Shown here one piece after another: positions 29,213 to 42,119 of a stretch of DNA of 64,000 nucleotides; position 1 is the stretch's first letter, and each line of letters opens with the position of its first letter. The notes beneath the pieces are model-generated. The model searched no databases. It saw nothing but the letters and a program-made list of their open reading frames with translations, and was not told the origin of the DNA. The DNA lies in the NCBI RefSeq assembly GCF_000235425.2, contig NZ_KI912267.1, positions 516,237 to 580,236 on the forward strand, given 5' to 3'. Source of the DNA: Pseudofrankia saprophytica. GTDB lineage: Bacteria; Actinomycetota; Actinomycetes; Frankiales; Frankiaceae. Made by a program: the position numbers and the translations under genes.

Positions 29213-29734
29213 GTGACGACCGCGGGCGGTCCGGCGGCGGACGAGGACCGGCGGCCCACGTCGCGGTCACGGTCGGCGCGCGGCCCGTCGCGACTGACCT
29301 GTCTCGGGCCGGCGGCCCGGCCCGCGTTCGACGCGGTGACGAGTGCGTCGGTGGTCGCGGTGGCCGACGACGGCCGGCTGGTGCTCGCGGATCTCGCGCG
29401 CGGGCTCGACCTGCCCGGCGGCCACGTCCAGTGGCGCGACTCCTCCCCCGAGGAGACGGCCCGCCGGGAGACCCGGGAGGAGATCCGGGCCGAGCTGGGC
29501 GACCTGGCGCTGGTCGAAGTCATCGAGTCGGACCACTTCGGCCCGGACGACCTGACCTATATGATCATTTACGTCGCCCGGGTCCGCCACCTGCTCCCCT
29601 GGGCGGACGGTCATGAGTCGGCGGGCCGCGTCCTCCTGCCGCCCGCCGAGTTCCTGGCCCGCTACCGCGGCACCCGCCCCGGCCTGATGCGCCATCTCGT
29701 CACGTCCGCCCTCGCCGTGCTGTCCGCCGGCTAA
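29213..29734 (+). CDS. Nudix hydrolase-like protein
   Basis: A protein of about 173 residues starting 13 nt after the SsgA-like gene. The core VVAVADDGRLVLADLARGLDLPGGHVQW and the helix PEETARRETREEIRAELG match the Nudix fold. The Nudix box is imperfect: an extra residue lies between GG and the helix, the first acidic position is Asp or missing, and the Gly after REExxEE is Arg. The metal ligands EE of the helix remain. Substrate unknown. GTG 29213 is the likeliest start, leaving a basic, low-complexity lead of about 25 residues. Confidence 0.72.
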   Translation: MTTAGGPAADEDRRPTSRSRSARGPSRLTCLGPAARPAFDAVTSASVVAVADDGRLVLADLARGLDLPGGHVQWRDSSPEETARRETREEIRAELGDLALVEVIESDHFGPDDLTYMIIYVARVRHLLPWADGHESAGRVLLPPAEFLARYRGTRPGLMRHLVTSALAVLSAG

Positions 29735-29754
29735 CGGACCGGCTCGGGCGCTGT

Positions 29755-29772
29755 TTGTCGGCTTCCCGACAA
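29755..29772. promoter_or_regulatory. Palindrome/hairpin before the sigma factor gene
   Basis: Arms ttgtcgg and ccgacaa flank cttc, giving a perfect 7-bp inverted repeat 20 nt after the Nudix-like stop. It may be a small terminator (TTCC follows) or a regulator site. Downstream, CCGAAC at 29776 and CGTC at about 29797 have roughly the spacing of an ECF-type promoter, which could mean self-regulation. Confidence 0.4.
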
Positions 29773-29854
29773 TTCCGAACGTCGGGGTGGCGTCATCTCG
29801 TCCTCACTGCACCACCGGCCCACGTGAGGCCGGGCAGGCACGAAGGACCGACTT

Positions 29855-30412
29855 GTGGATGACGACTTCACCGAGTTCGTGCGCAACCGCGGCCAGGCGC
29901 TCGGTCGGACCGCCTACCTGCTGACCGGCGACGCGGGCCGCGCCGAGGACCTCGTCCAGAGCGCGCTGCTCGCGGTCTGGCTGCGGCGCGGAAAGGTCGA
30001 CCCGGACCGCTGGGAGGCCTACACCCGCCGGACGATGGTCAACCTCTCGTGCTCCTGGTGGCGGCGCCGGTCGTCGGGCGAGCGCCCGGTGGCGACGCTG
30101 CCGGACCTGCCGGGAGCCGACCCGACCGACGCGGCCGACGAGCGGTCGCGCCTGGTCGCGGCGCTGCGGCGGCTGCCCGCGCGGCAGCGCGCCGCGGTCG
30201 TGCTGCGCCACTACGAGGACCTCTCCGACGCCGAGACGGCGCGGTTGCTCCGCTGCAAACCAGGCACGGTCCGCAGCCTCACCTTCCACGGGCTGAGCCG
30301 CCTGCGTGCCCTGTTGGCCGAGTCTCCGGGCCTGGCCTCGGCGGCCCACCCACCAGCCTTCGGCACACGCCCGTCCCTGGACGCCCACCCGCGGAGCGGA
30401 GAGGCTCGATGA
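29855..30412 (+). CDS. SigE-family (ECF-type) RNA polymerase sigma factor
   Basis: A 185-residue sigma factor. Region 2 (about 5-70) includes GRTAYLLTGDAGRAEDLVQSALLAVW, typical of the SigE/SigM-like actinobacterial family; region 4 (about 105-157) contains LPARQRAAVVLRHYEDLSDAETARLL and the recognition helix GTVRSLTFHGLSRLR. The GTG at 29855 has GAAGGA upstream. Its stop overlaps the start of the next gene (ATGA), and that gene encodes a membrane protein with a short cytoplasmic N-terminus, the usual sigma/anti-sigma arrangement. Confidence 0.92.
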   Translation: MDDDFTEFVRNRGQALGRTAYLLTGDAGRAEDLVQSALLAVWLRRGKVDPDRWEAYTRRTMVNLSCSWWRRRSSGERPVATLPDLPGADPTDAADERSRLVAALRRLPARQRAAVVLRHYEDLSDAETARLLRCKPGTVRSLTFHGLSRLRALLAESPGLASAAHPPAFGTRPSLDAHPRSGEAR

Positions 30413-31737
30413 ACGAGACGAACGACCTCACGAGGCTGCTGCGGGCCGCCGCCACCGACATGCCCGACAACCCGCACCGCGCCGAGGACCTGGCGCGGCG
30501 GGCCGACGCGCGCCATCACCGGCAGGTCCGCACGGCGGTGGTCGCCGGCGTGACCGCGGTCGCGGTCGCCGCCGTCGCGGTGGTGTTCGGGCTGGGCCTG
30601 GGCCGTGACTCCGGTGCGGCTACGGTCGTCCCGGCCAGGTCGCCCGCACCGACTCCGGACGAGTCCCGCCGGCTGCACCTGTTCGGCGGGGTGTCGCTGG
30701 TGCCGCCGGCCGGCTGGACGGTCAGCTATGCGGGGAGCTCCGCGCGCGACATGTGGATCTGCCTCGTGCCGCCGCCGACCGAGACGCGGATGGACTGGAC
30801 GTGCGACGGCGGGATCCTCGTCGAGTCCGGGACCGTCGTGGGCGAGGAGGGGCAGCCGTTCCAGCCGCACCAACACATGGGCTGGTACCCCGGTACGGGC
30901 CAGGCGCCCTGCCCGACGCCGCCCGCCGACGGGGCGAACGGGATGGTCAACGAGGTCTGGCCCGGCGGGCTCGAGCCCGACAGCCCCTCCCTGGTCGACC
31001 AGGGCGACCAGGACTACGAGGTCGTGAACGGCCGGTCCTTCGCCACCGACCAGTGGAACGCCCACTGCGACAACGGGTTCGTCTTTCACCCGCGCAGCTG
31101 GTACCTGGCCGAGGTCCCGTTCCGCGTCCTCGACTACCTGGGACATCCGCAGGCCGACGAAGACCTGCTCCGCAGCATCAGGATCGGTCCCGACGAGTCC
31201 CGCCGGATGACCTTCCAGGGTGGCGTCTCGCTGATCCCGCCCAAGGGCTGGACGGTCTTCTCCCAGGGCGCCGACCTTTCCGGTGGCCCCGGGGCGCCAC
31301 GGGACCGCTGGGCGTGCCTGGTGCCCGGCCAGCTCGACCGGAGGATGTACAACCTCGCCTGCCCAGGCATCCTGATCGAGGCTGGCAGCGTCGCAGGGCA
31401 CGCGGGACAGCCGTTCGAGGCTCATCAGGACGAGGGCTGGAACTCCGGCCCCGACAGCCAGGGCTGCGCGAGGCCGAACGGCGCGTCCGGCGGATCGGCG
31501 GTCGCGCCCGGGTCCCCCGGCGACACCCGTCCGGACCCGGCGGCGCCGGTCGAGCAGGGCCCCTGGAACGTGGCCAGCCAGGTCGGCGCGTACGACAAGT
31601 GGACCGCCCACTGCGTCGATGACGGGTACGTCTTCCACCCGCGCAGCTGGTACCTGCCGGGGATACCCTTCCGCATCCTCGACGGCGGCATCCCCTCGGA
31701 GGTCGCGAAGCTCCTGCCCACCATCAGGATCAGCTGA
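30409..31737 (+). CDS. Membrane protein with duplicated outer domain, probable anti-sigma partner
   Basis: The 442-residue protein has a cytoplasmic part of about 40 residues, one transmembrane helix (41-64) and two outer repeats, about 84-260 and 262-442. Each repeat starts DESRR, continues GGVSL(V/I)PP.GWTV, and ends FHPRSWYL...PFR(V/I)LD. Each also has four cysteines at matching places (118, 132, 168, 220 and 303, 318, 353, 402), so two disulfides per repeat are likely. The cytoplasmic part lacks the zinc anti-sigma motif HxxxCxxC. Overlap with the sigma gene supports an anti-sigma or sensor role; this is inference. I do not recognise the outer domain. Confidence 0.8.
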   Translation: MNETNDLTRLLRAAATDMPDNPHRAEDLARRADARHHRQVRTAVVAGVTAVAVAAVAVVFGLGLGRDSGAATVVPARSPAPTPDESRRLHLFGGVSLVPPAGWTVSYAGSSARDMWICLVPPPTETRMDWTCDGGILVESGTVVGEEGQPFQPHQHMGWYPGTGQAPCPTPPADGANGMVNEVWPGGLEPDSPSLVDQGDQDYEVVNGRSFATDQWNAHCDNGFVFHPRSWYLAEVPFRVLDYLGHPQADEDLLRSIRIGPDESRRMTFQGGVSLIPPKGWTVFSQGADLSGGPGAPRDRWACLVPGQLDRRMYNLACPGILIEAGSVAGHAGQPFEAHQDEGWNSGPDSQGCARPNGASGGSAVAPGSPGDTRPDPAAPVEQGPWNVASQVGAYDKWTAHCVDDGYVFHPRSWYLPGIPFRILDGGIPSEVAKLLPTIRIS

Positions 31738-31743
31738 TCCGCG

Positions 31744-31785
31744 CGCGAGCCTGGCCGGCGCGTTTCCACGCCGGCCAGGCTCGCG
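31744..31785. terminator. Bidirectional terminator between sensor gene and uvrB
   Basis: Arms gcgagcctggccggcg (31745-31760) and cgccggccaggctcgc (31769-31784) pair perfectly, extendable by one C-G pair, around an 8-nt loop. It sits between two convergent genes, 8 nt after one stop and about 15 nt after the other. Confidence 0.8.
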
Positions 31786-31799
31786 TCACCGCCGGCCGG

Positions 31800-33929
<2,130 letters not shown>

Positions 33930-34184
33930 GCCCTTTAGAACACCACACGGCTCCGACAGTTCCCAGGACGAGCCGACACGCCCTCGCGGGCGGATGTGCC
34001 CGTGCCGAGCGGGTGGGCCCTGCCCGGGCGGGTCCGGCGCAGACCGGCAAAATGCCCACGCTGGTAGCGAGATCGCCGGTTCGGGTGGGAGGGCGAGGGG
34101 CACGACAGACGTTGAGTGAGCGAAGGGCGACCGCGTAGGCCGGCATCACCGCGCGGGGCAACCTCGGAAGGAGCCACGAGCGCA

Positions 34185-35558
34185 ATGACCACCCATGACG
34201 CGGACCGGGGCAGGCGGATCCCCCGGATCATCGTGCGTCCGGGGCTGATTGTCTCGGTAGCGGTCATCACCGCGCTGCTCGGTTGGCTAACGCTGCCGGT
34301 CACCGTCCCGAGCCGGACGGGATCCGCGTACGTCAGTGCCGGCCTGCTCGGTGCCCTCCTGCTGCTGGCGATCCTGGTCGTCGCCGACCTGCTGCGGGCC
34401 GTCGCGGCCCGCCGGGCCGGCCTCGAGGTGCACGCGATCGTGCTCGGGGCGTTCGGCAGCCGGCTCGTGCTCGCCCGGCCGGGCGGGCCGGGTGGACCGG
34501 GTGAGCCGGGTGGCTGGAGGCGCCCCGGCGACGAGATCGTCTGGGGTGTTCCCACGGAGCCCTACCCGGCCGAGCCCGCCGGCGGCGCGCGGCGGCCGGC
34601 CGAGCCGGAGCAGCCTCCCGACTCGGCCGGCCAGGGCCGGTCCTGGCCGGGCGGGCTCGACCCGCGGGTGGACGCGGCCATCGCCCGCGCGGGCCTGCTG
34701 GCGACTGGCCTGTGCGGCGCGGTCTTCGTGACGCTCGGCGCGCTCGCGCCCGGCGGGACGCTCGCGCTGGCCGGGCAGGTCGCGCTCTGGGTGGGGACGT
34801 TCACACTGCTCATCACCCTGGTCGACCTGCTGCCGTCGCCACGGACCCCGGGCGGGCGGATCCTGGCCGCGTCCGTGCTGCGCCGCACCGGAGATCCCCG
34901 CCGGGCCGAGGCGGTCGTCGCGCGGACCGGCGTGGCCATCGGCTGGGCGATGATCGCCGCGGGGGTCGTCGCCTGCTTCCTCGTCGGGCTGATCGGGCTG
35001 TGGGCGGTGCTGCTCGGCTGGATGGCGCTGGGCACCTCCCGACTGGCGCAGGCGCGCCAGCGCGCCGGTACCGCGCTCGAGGGTGTGTTCGTCCGGGACG
35101 TGATGCTCCCGCCGCCGCCCCGGCTGCCGGCCTGGCAGACCGTGGACGAGGCGCTGCGTTCCGCCGCGGCGCCGGGGAGGCCGATGTCGACCGTGTTCAC
35201 GGTGCACGACTTCGACGAGTCGCTGGCCGGCGCCGCCCTGGTGCGTGACCTGGCCTCCGTGCCGCTCGACGACCGCGACCTCGCCAAGGTGAGCCGGGTG
35301 ACGATCCCGCTGTCCTCGGTCCCGACGGCCCGGCCGGACGAACCGCTCACGGTCGTCGTCCCCCGGCTCGCCAGCCGGCCCGCCGCCGGCTGCGTCCTCG
35401 TCCTCGACGAGGAGCAGCGCGACGAGCGGGGACATCCCCGGGTGGTCGGAACGGTCGGCCCCGCGGAGATCCGCCGCGCGATCGAGACGGCCCCGGCGCG
35501 CGGCCGCGCCGTGATCCCCTCCGGCCTCGGCCGTCCCAACCAGCACCCGGGCCGCTGA
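34185..35558 (+). CDS. Site-2 protease-like membrane protein with degraded active site
   Basis: A 457-residue protein: N-terminal helices at about 20-38 and 52-70, a Pro-rich loop (95-160), further helices (165-185, 195-215, 250-285) and a C-terminal region (about 300-445) resembling the paired CBS domains of Rip3-like S2P proteases. Where active proteases have HExxH the sequence reads ADLLRAVAARRAGLEV (67-82), and where they have NxxPxxxxDGG it reads VDLLPSPRTPGGRIL (213-227). The framework is kept but zinc ligands are gone. I infer a pseudoprotease; a dedicated database comparison is needed. ATG 34185 follows GGAAGGAG. Confidence 0.65.
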   Translation: MTTHDADRGRRIPRIIVRPGLIVSVAVITALLGWLTLPVTVPSRTGSAYVSAGLLGALLLLAILVVADLLRAVAARRAGLEVHAIVLGAFGSRLVLARPGGPGGPGEPGGWRRPGDEIVWGVPTEPYPAEPAGGARRPAEPEQPPDSAGQGRSWPGGLDPRVDAAIARAGLLATGLCGAVFVTLGALAPGGTLALAGQVALWVGTFTLLITLVDLLPSPRTPGGRILAASVLRRTGDPRRAEAVVARTGVAIGWAMIAAGVVACFLVGLIGLWAVLLGWMALGTSRLAQARQRAGTALEGVFVRDVMLPPPPRLPAWQTVDEALRSAAAPGRPMSTVFTVHDFDESLAGAALVRDLASVPLDDRDLAKVSRVTIPLSSVPTARPDEPLTVVVPRLASRPAAGCVLVLDEEQRDERGHPRVVGTVGPAEIRRAIETAPARGRAVIPSGLGRPNQHPGR

Positions 35559-35574
35559 CGGCGCGGCCGGCCCT

Positions 35575-36147
35575 TCAGGCGCGGGGGCTCGGGGCGGGAT
35601 AGACGGAGAAGGCCACGCGGGGCTGGATGGGCGTGGTGGTGAGTTCGGCGCGCTCGACGCGGTCCCAGCGGAACCAGCGCGGCGCGTCCTTGTCCAGGCA
35701 CCACGCCATCAGGTACCAGTTGCCGCGGGCGTAGGCGAAGGCGTGCGGTTCGACCCGCCGGTGGCTGGACCTCCCGGCCGCGTCGACGTAGTCGATGCTG
35801 ACGGCGACACCGTCACGCATGGCGTCCTCGATGACCGGGGTGGCCGGTATGCGCGGCAGCCCGTCCGGCCGGGCCCACATCCGGGCCGCGAGCTCCGTGA
35901 CCCTGTCATGGCCCGCCGGGCCGAGCGCCGTGAGGACCTTGTGCAGTGCCTCCCGCGCGGCGTCGCTCGCCGGGCCGGGTGCCAGCGCGACCAGCGCCAC
36001 CGCGGCGGCGACGGCCTCGTCCTCGGTGAGCGCGACCGCGAGCGGCCCGGGGTCGGCCGGCTGATGTGTCGGCACCGTCCGCTGTCGTCCCTTCGGCTCG
36101 TCCCGGCTCACACCGTCAGGGTGCCACCTTCTCGCCCGTCCAAGCAC
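35575..36147 (-). CDS. WYL-domain protein without helix-turn-helix
   Basis: About 190 residues. The C-terminal half has the WYL-type sequence AVSIDYVDAAGRSSHRRVEPHAFAYARGNWYLMAWC followed by RWDRVERAEL, matching the ligand-sensing Sm-like WYL domain of actinobacterial regulators such as PafB/PafC. The N-terminal DNA-binding domain normally found in these proteins is missing. The start is uncertain: GTG 36147 or GTG 36111. It converges on the S2P-like gene and follows a small gene on the same strand. Confidence 0.78.
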   Translation of the reverse strand: MLGRARRWHPDGVSRDEPKGRQRTVPTHQPADPGPLAVALTEDEAVAAAVALVALAPGPASDAAREALHKVLTALGPAGHDRVTELAARMWARPDGLPRIPATPVIEDAMRDGVAVSIDYVDAAGRSSHRRVEPHAFAYARGNWYLMAWCLDKDAPRWFRWDRVERAELTTTPIQPRVAFSVYPAPSPRA

Positions 36148-36199
36148 GGGACACCCACGTCACCCCACCGGCCACGTCACCCAATGGCCGCGCCGCCAG

Positions 36200-36427
36200 C
36201 TACTGCCGGATCTCGACGGTCTTGATCGATCGCCAGGCGACCAGCACCTGGCCGCCGCCGTCCAGCGGGAGTGCCGTCACCTCGCCGCGGGTCAGCCAGC
36301 CCTGCATCTCCCGCATCAGCGTGGCGAGCCGCGCCTCCCACGGCGTGGTGGCGTCGACCAGGCTGGAGATGTCGACGCGGTGCTCGATGGCGCCGTCGAG
36401 CACGAGTACAACGACCGCAGTGGACAC
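36200..36427 (-). CDS. Small conserved-looking protein, unknown
   Basis: A 75-residue protein starting with GTG at 36427. It alternates hydrophobic strands (TAVVVLVLDGAIEHRVD, EVTALPLDGGGQVLVAWRSIKTVEI) with a helix (WEARLATLMREMQGWL), suggesting a small beta-rich fold. Codon composition (high GC at third positions) favours real coding. I do not recognise the family. It lies between uvrA and the WYL gene on the same strand, 168 nt after the uvrA stop. Confidence 0.55.
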   Translation of the reverse strand: MSTAVVVLVLDGAIEHRVDISSLVDATTPWEARLATLMREMQGWLTRGEVTALPLDGGGQVLVAWRSIKTVEIRQ

Positions 36428-36594
36428 CAGCCTCAGCCTTCCGTCTCGTTCGGTTCGGCGCCGGGCAGGTTACCGGGTGCCACGCCTTCGCTCCCGGGCA
36501 ACCCTAGCCGGCGACACGATCAACCCCGCCGCGCGGGTGTTCGCGCGGCGGACGCCGTGGCCGCCGAGCCGCGCGGCCCCGGCGTCGCGAAACG

Positions 36595-39507
<2,913 letters not shown>

Positions 39508-40180
39508 CCGCGTTCCTCACGTCTTCTCGGCTTCGTCGGCCCCACCCGCGCCAGACCTGGCATCGCGTTCGTGGGACCACGGGACAGCACTTCGGCACCC
39601 GGAGCGCCGACCGCGGGCCCTGACCCGCGGTCCCGGCCCGGCGACGCTCCTTGCCCTGCGCTCAACCCGATACGGACAACCCGGGCCCGAACAAAGGCAC
39701 TCCCAGCGTACGGATGGGATACGACACTTCTCGGACGCGGGACGCCTTCCCGAACGTCCGTTCGATACTAGCGACCCGGGATGCGGTGCCCGCGGAGGGG
39801 CCACATCGGGGCCACCCCCGGCGGCGGCCCAGCGGGCCGGACCGCCGGGCCGGGTCGGGCGCGCTGGTGGGTTGGTGGGGCGAGGTCGCCGTCCGCCACC
39901 TGCGGCCTCCGCGCGGCGGCGCCGTCCCCGGCGGCCTCCCGCCCCCCGCACCGCACCGCTCGCGACCGGCCATCCCTGTATCGGAGCGACGATTACAAGG
40001 CGGACACAACACGCCTTTTCGTCCTTCCAGCAACGATTCGGATCCGTATGCTGTCTATGTTTCATCTGGTCGGAACGAAAATTCAGGGAGATAGCGAGTT
40101 GGTATGACGTGACCAGGGTCATGCTGTTTCCCCGACTCGCCGGAAAGAATTTCCGGGCCTGCCTCGCCGAGGTGGTTACG
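39508..40180. other. Divergent region uvrA/glycosyltransferase
   Basis: This 673-nt spacer carries the uvrA promoter region with an SOS box. From about 39,990 to 40,180 the base composition drops clearly below that of the genome (for example GATTACAAGG, TCTATGTTTCATC), suggesting a promoter and leader for the glycosyltransferase gene. No gene was recognised in the GC-rich middle part. Confidence 0.5.
39751..39766 (-). promoter_or_regulatory. LexA (SOS) box of uvrA
   Basis: CCGAACGTCCGTTCGA matches the actinobacterial/Bacillus-type LexA site GAAC-N4-GTTC with flanking CGA/TCG symmetry. It lies 244 nt upstream of the uvrA start. LexA repression of uvrA is well known in bacteria; the site itself is read directly from the sequence. 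Confidence 0.8.
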
Positions 40181-41287
40181 GTGAGACCGGTCATCAAGCA
40201 CGCTGGTCGCCGAAATCACGACGAAGAGCGGCTGGCCCGCGCCCAGGAGGGCGGAATATTGCACAGCCTGCTCGCGGTCGTCGTCTCCTACGGCGGCTCA
40301 CCCCACCTGAACAGACTGCTCGGCGCGCTCGCCGGCATGGCGAGCTGCCGGGTCGCATTGGTCGAGAACAAGCTCGGCAGGCCGCACGGCGCCGTGCCCG
40401 ACGGCGTACGCGTTTACACGGGGCACGGCAACATCGGCTATGGCGCTGCGGTGAATCTCGCGGTCAAACGAGCCCTGACGGCCGCCCCGGAGGTAGACGC
40501 GCCCGGCGGCCTTCCGGACTGGCTGCTGGTCGTCAACAGCGATGTCGCCATTCCCGCCGACACCCAGGAGATGCTGCCGAAACTGCTCGCGCAGGCGGCC
40601 GCCGACGTCGACGCCCTCGGGTTCTCGATCCGCGCGCATGACGGCGGGCCGGGGCGGTCGACCGCGGTGCTGCCGACCACCGGCACCAGCGCCTTCACCG
40701 CGCTGCGCGGCGAGACCGCCGCGGTGGCGCGCTGGCCGGCGTTGCGGTACCCGGTCGGGGCGTTCTTCGCGATCCGCACGTCGGCGTTCCTGCGGATCGG
40801 CGGTTTCGACCCGTCCTTCTGGCTCTACTACGAGGAGACGGACCTGTTCGCCCGGTTGCTCGCCGCCGACGGGCGGATCGACTGGTGCGACGACGCCTGG
40901 CCGGTGCTGCACACCGGCGGTGGCACCGCCGGCCGGGACGCGGAGCTCCAGCGCGAGCTCGGCCGGGCCGCCGTCGCCTACGCCGTCCGCCACCGCGCGA
41001 CCATAGGCCGGGGCTGGCTGGCCGTGCACGCGGCCCAGCTCGCCCTGCTGGCGGCCCGCAAGGCGGTCCTTGGCCGGTGGCCCGACGCCGCCAGGGCCGG
41101 GTGGATCCTCGCCGGCCTGATCCAGGCGGTCGCGCTGCCCTGGTGGGAGCCCGCCGCCCGGTCGCGCTGGCACGCGGTCCCGATCAGGACCCGGATGGCG
41201 CTCGCCGGTCTCGACAGCGTCCGGCCACGCCCCGGCGGGCCGCGCCCCGCCGGCCCGCCCGCGAACCCGGCCGCCGCTGGCTGGTGA
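40181..41287 (+). CDS. Family 2 glycosyltransferase
   Basis: A 368-residue GT2 (GT-A fold) enzyme of the rhamnosyltransferase-like type. LLAVVVSYGGSPHLNRLLGAL is the nucleotide-binding start, GHGNIGYGAAVNLAV the conserved helix, DWLLVVNSDVAIPAD contains the DxD-type NSD motif, and GGFDPSFWLYYEETDLFARL the acceptor-site ED motif. Likely transfers sugars to a cell-wall or polysaccharide acceptor. Start chosen at GTG 40181 with GAGGTGG upstream; ATG 40121 is an alternative 20 codons longer. The last 25 residues are Pro-rich. Confidence 0.88.
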   Translation: MRPVIKHAGRRNHDEERLARAQEGGILHSLLAVVVSYGGSPHLNRLLGALAGMASCRVALVENKLGRPHGAVPDGVRVYTGHGNIGYGAAVNLAVKRALTAAPEVDAPGGLPDWLLVVNSDVAIPADTQEMLPKLLAQAAADVDALGFSIRAHDGGPGRSTAVLPTTGTSAFTALRGETAAVARWPALRYPVGAFFAIRTSAFLRIGGFDPSFWLYYEETDLFARLLAADGRIDWCDDAWPVLHTGGGTAGRDAELQRELGRAAVAYAVRHRATIGRGWLAVHAAQLALLAARKAVLGRWPDAARAGWILAGLIQAVALPWWEPAARSRWHAVPIRTRMALAGLDSVRPRPGGPRPAGPPANPAAAGW

Positions 41288-41410
41288 GCCCCCGCCGGGT
41301 GCCTTCCAGCCGTGCCCGGCCGGTCCTCAGCGGGTGCTCGGGGAGAATGGTGGCGCCGGAGACGTCGGGCGCGCGGCCGAGTGGCCGCCGGTGGCAGTGC
41401 AGGAGGAGCT

Positions 41411-42076
41411 ATGAGCGTGCGCGGGTACACGGGCGACGTCACGGTGGGCGGGCCGGCGGACGTCCGGGAGCTGCCCGACCTGACGATCACCAAGGTCGCG
41501 GTCGGCCCGTTCGACAACAACTGCTACCTGCTGCGCTGCGCCGCCACCGGCGAGCAGCTGCTCATCGACGCGGCCAACGAGGCGGACACCCTGCTGCGCG
41601 TGATCGGCGACGAGGGCCTGGCCACCGTGGTCACCACGCACCGCCACGCCGACCACGTCCAGGCACTCTCCGACATCGTCGCGGCCACCGGCGCGACCAC
41701 CGTCGCGCACCCGGACGACGCGCCCGCGATCCCGGTGGCCACCGTGACGCTGCTGCGCGACGGCGAGGAGATCCAGGTCGGCGAGGTCACCCTGCGCGCG
41801 ATCCACCTGGTCGGCCACACCCCCGGCTCGATCGCCCTGCTCCACGACGCCGAGCCGTCCGCCCCGCACCTGTTCACGGGCGACTGCCTCTTCCCTGGCG
41901 GACCGGGGAACACGCGGGGCGACGCGGCCGCCTTCACGTCCCTGATGGACGGCCTCGAGGCCAAGGTCTTCGGCCCGCTGCCGGACACCACCTGGATCTA
42001 CCCGGGCCACGGCAAGGACAGCACCCTCGGCCGCGAGCGCCCCCACCTCGCCGAATGGCGCAGCAGGGGCTGGTGA
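41411..42076 (+). CDS. Metallo-beta-lactamase fold hydrolase (glyoxalase II-like)
   Basis: A 221-residue hydrolase. TTHRHADHVQAL (HxHxDH at about 77-82) supplies metal ligands; LVGHTPGSIAL gives the next histidine, FTGDCLFPGGPGNT the bridging aspartate and YPGHGKDSTL the last histidine. This arrangement is that of glyoxalase II and related thioesterases; the true substrate is unknown. ATG 41411 follows AGGAGGAG. Confidence 0.92.
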   Translation: MSVRGYTGDVTVGGPADVRELPDLTITKVAVGPFDNNCYLLRCAATGEQLLIDAANEADTLLRVIGDEGLATVVTTHRHADHVQALSDIVAATGATTVAHPDDAPAIPVATVTLLRDGEEIQVGEVTLRAIHLVGHTPGSIALLHDAEPSAPHLFTGDCLFPGGPGNTRGDAAAFTSLMDGLEAKVFGPLPDTTWIYPGHGKDSTLGRERPHLAEWRSRGW

Positions 42077-42119
42077 CGGCGCGGTCCCGGTGGCGCGGTG
42101 TCAGCGGACTGCCCGGGCA

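Noticed and set aside
39651..40094. Open frames in the uvrA/glycosyltransferase spacer
   Set aside because: Several overlapping frames on both strands, none protein-like; the region carries the SOS box and an AT-richer promoter zone.
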